64,000 nt of DNA from Cymbidium sinense (lineage: Eukaryota > Streptophyta > Magnoliopsida > Asparagales > Orchidaceae). The translations under genes and the position numbers were made by a program. Under the pieces are notes generated by a model. The model did not search any database. It was not told the DNA's origin and saw only the letters and a program-made list of their open reading frames with translations. The DNA lies in contig JAKCPB010000027.1 in the NCBI GenBank assembly GCA_021442155.1, forward strand, positions 1-64,000, in the 5' to 3' direction. Every line of letters starts with the position of its first letter. Positions within the stretch are counted from its first letter, which is position 1. Below, one piece after another: positions 62,850 through 64,000 of the stretch.

Positions 62850-63485
62850 GGACCCACTTAACCTAATCAAACTTTTTAAATGAGGGTCCTCTTTCAAGAT
62901 CAAAATAAAACATAAAATCTTCCTCAAAATATACCAAAACCTTTTTTTTTTATAAACAAAATTAATGAACCCCCCATTTAACATACCCAAATTTGTTAAA
63001 TGAGGGTTCCTCCATTTAAAATCAAAATTAAATCAAACAAGCAACAACAAAATTTCTTCTTCAAAATTTTATAAATATTTTAAACAAAATTAACCAACTT
63101 CATTTACATTTACAAATTTGTTAAATGAGAGTCTCATTTTAAAAATTAAATCAATACCAAACATCAACATAGAACAATCAAATATCAACACATAATAAAA
63201 GGCTTTAAATTTTTCCAAACATCCAATTGAACCCCATTTAACATACCCAAATTTGTTACATCAAGGTTCCAACTCAAAATCAATCAAGCTTCAACAAAAG
63301 AAAACAACAATCTCATTTCTAAAATCTCTCCAAAACATTTTCAACCCCATTCAACATAGCCAAATTTATTGAGATAAGGGTTTCATCCAACAATAGATTC
63401 CAAAGTCTCTCCTCCAAATCTTTAAAATCTCTCAACATATAATTGAACCCCATTTATCATACCTAAATTTATTAAATGAGGGTTA
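62850..63485 (+). ncRNA. array of six covarying stem-loops in the outermost element's leader
   Basis: The units lie at 62850-62889 (GGACCC/GGGTCC), 62967-63009 (GAACCC/GGGTTC plus ATTTAAC/GTTAAAT), about 63099-63132 (CATTTACA/TGTTAAATG), 63229-63269, 63343-63383 (AACCC/GGGTT) and 63445-63484. The best unit forms a 14-bp stem with one bulged A and the 12-base loop ATACCCAAATTT. The outer pair GGACCC/GGGTCC against GAACCC/GGGTTC is a further compensatory change. This is the same structure as at 42729-43819, carried by an independent insertion. Confidence 0.8.
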
Positions 63486-64000
63486 CAATTCAAAAGTCAA
63501 TTCAAAATCAACAATTGAAGACAACGCCAAAGCAAAGGTCTAATTCGTTCAATTTTCCAACAATGCAATAGAGATACCATTTCATTTCTTCCTTCTTTAG
63601 TCAACTTTCCCTATGTCTTTACAAGTTGATCTTTTCCTTTGCATTGTGTGTATTTGTCCCTTGATAGGCCATACTCTGATGCCCCATCATCAAGTTTGGG
63701 CTTGGCTTTAGCACTTCAAAGTCACCGGTGAGGGCCTCACTACTTTTAATAGAGAGGAGGTGGCGTGAAAGAAGCCACTTCTCCAATTTGACCTACATCC
63801 CAATCGAGTTTGCCTCTTTGAAGAGGAAGGCTATTGAAGTTCCCTAGTGACAGCAATTTTGTTAATACAGTTGTACTCTGTCAGTCAATTGCCTCTTAGT
63901 CTCCCATGGGCTAGTTCCACCTCTATTGTTACCTCATTCAGGGGAAGGCTATCTTAGCTTAGATAGTCTCTCCCCACCTTGAGGTTGGTTCTAGTTCCCA
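63486..64000 (+). pseudogene. start of the internal coding region of the outermost element
   Basis: From about 63740 it matches the leader frame of the inner element (42474-42205). A TAG follows GAAGTTCCC near 63840, so this copy is broken too. It is cut by the window end, and gag and pol would follow. Confidence 0.45.

Overview
This is plant nuclear DNA: AT-rich, with no long open frame, and built mostly from decayed LTR retrotransposons. Reverse-transcriptase and integrase fragments at 35.8-38 kb, plus C-terminal Pol motifs, point to the Tat branch of Ty3/gypsy (the branch that includes Ogre and Retand). The species cannot be named from the sequence. A flowering plant with a large genome is the best guess.

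The main architecture is a set of insertions nested inside one another, all from one family with unusually long LTRs of about 7.5-7.8 kb. Outermost is a plus-strand 5' LTR (13269-16450, resuming at 58117-62448). Its element's leader follows at 62449 and runs off the window. Inside that LTR sits a minus-strand solo LTR (16451-18106, resuming at 52051-58116), flanked on both sides by ATGATTA. Inside the solo LTR sits a complete but degenerate minus-strand element, 18107-52050: 5' LTR 44241-52050, primer-binding site 44217-44234, leader with a hairpin array 42729-43819, gag/protease/RT/RNase H/integrase remnants ending at 35801, a repeat-rich 3' untranslated region, and 3' LTR 18107-25891. Inside its 3' untranslated region lies a further, shorter LTR subtype (26952-34522). 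A plus-strand LTR of that shorter subtype fills 546-7293, preceded by the tail of yet another LTR.

The only island without this family is about 7294-13268. It holds a worn Ty1/copia-like LTR fragment, an AT microsatellite, one convincing small gene for a secreted cysteine-containing peptide (ATG at 9974, TATA box at 9889, poly(A) signals near 10364 and 10423), a hAT-like non-autonomous element (10560-11040, 8-bp flanking repeat) and a Mutator-like element with long terminal inverted repeats (11682-12660).

The most unusual signal is an array of 13 (minus element) and 6 (plus element) stem-loops in the retrotransposon leader. Both arms of each stem change together from unit to unit while the loop stays similar, which is what selection on RNA structure produces. 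A second signal is a palindrome with a TATA-like centre found at the same place in six LTR copies, its arms also matching each other as they vary.
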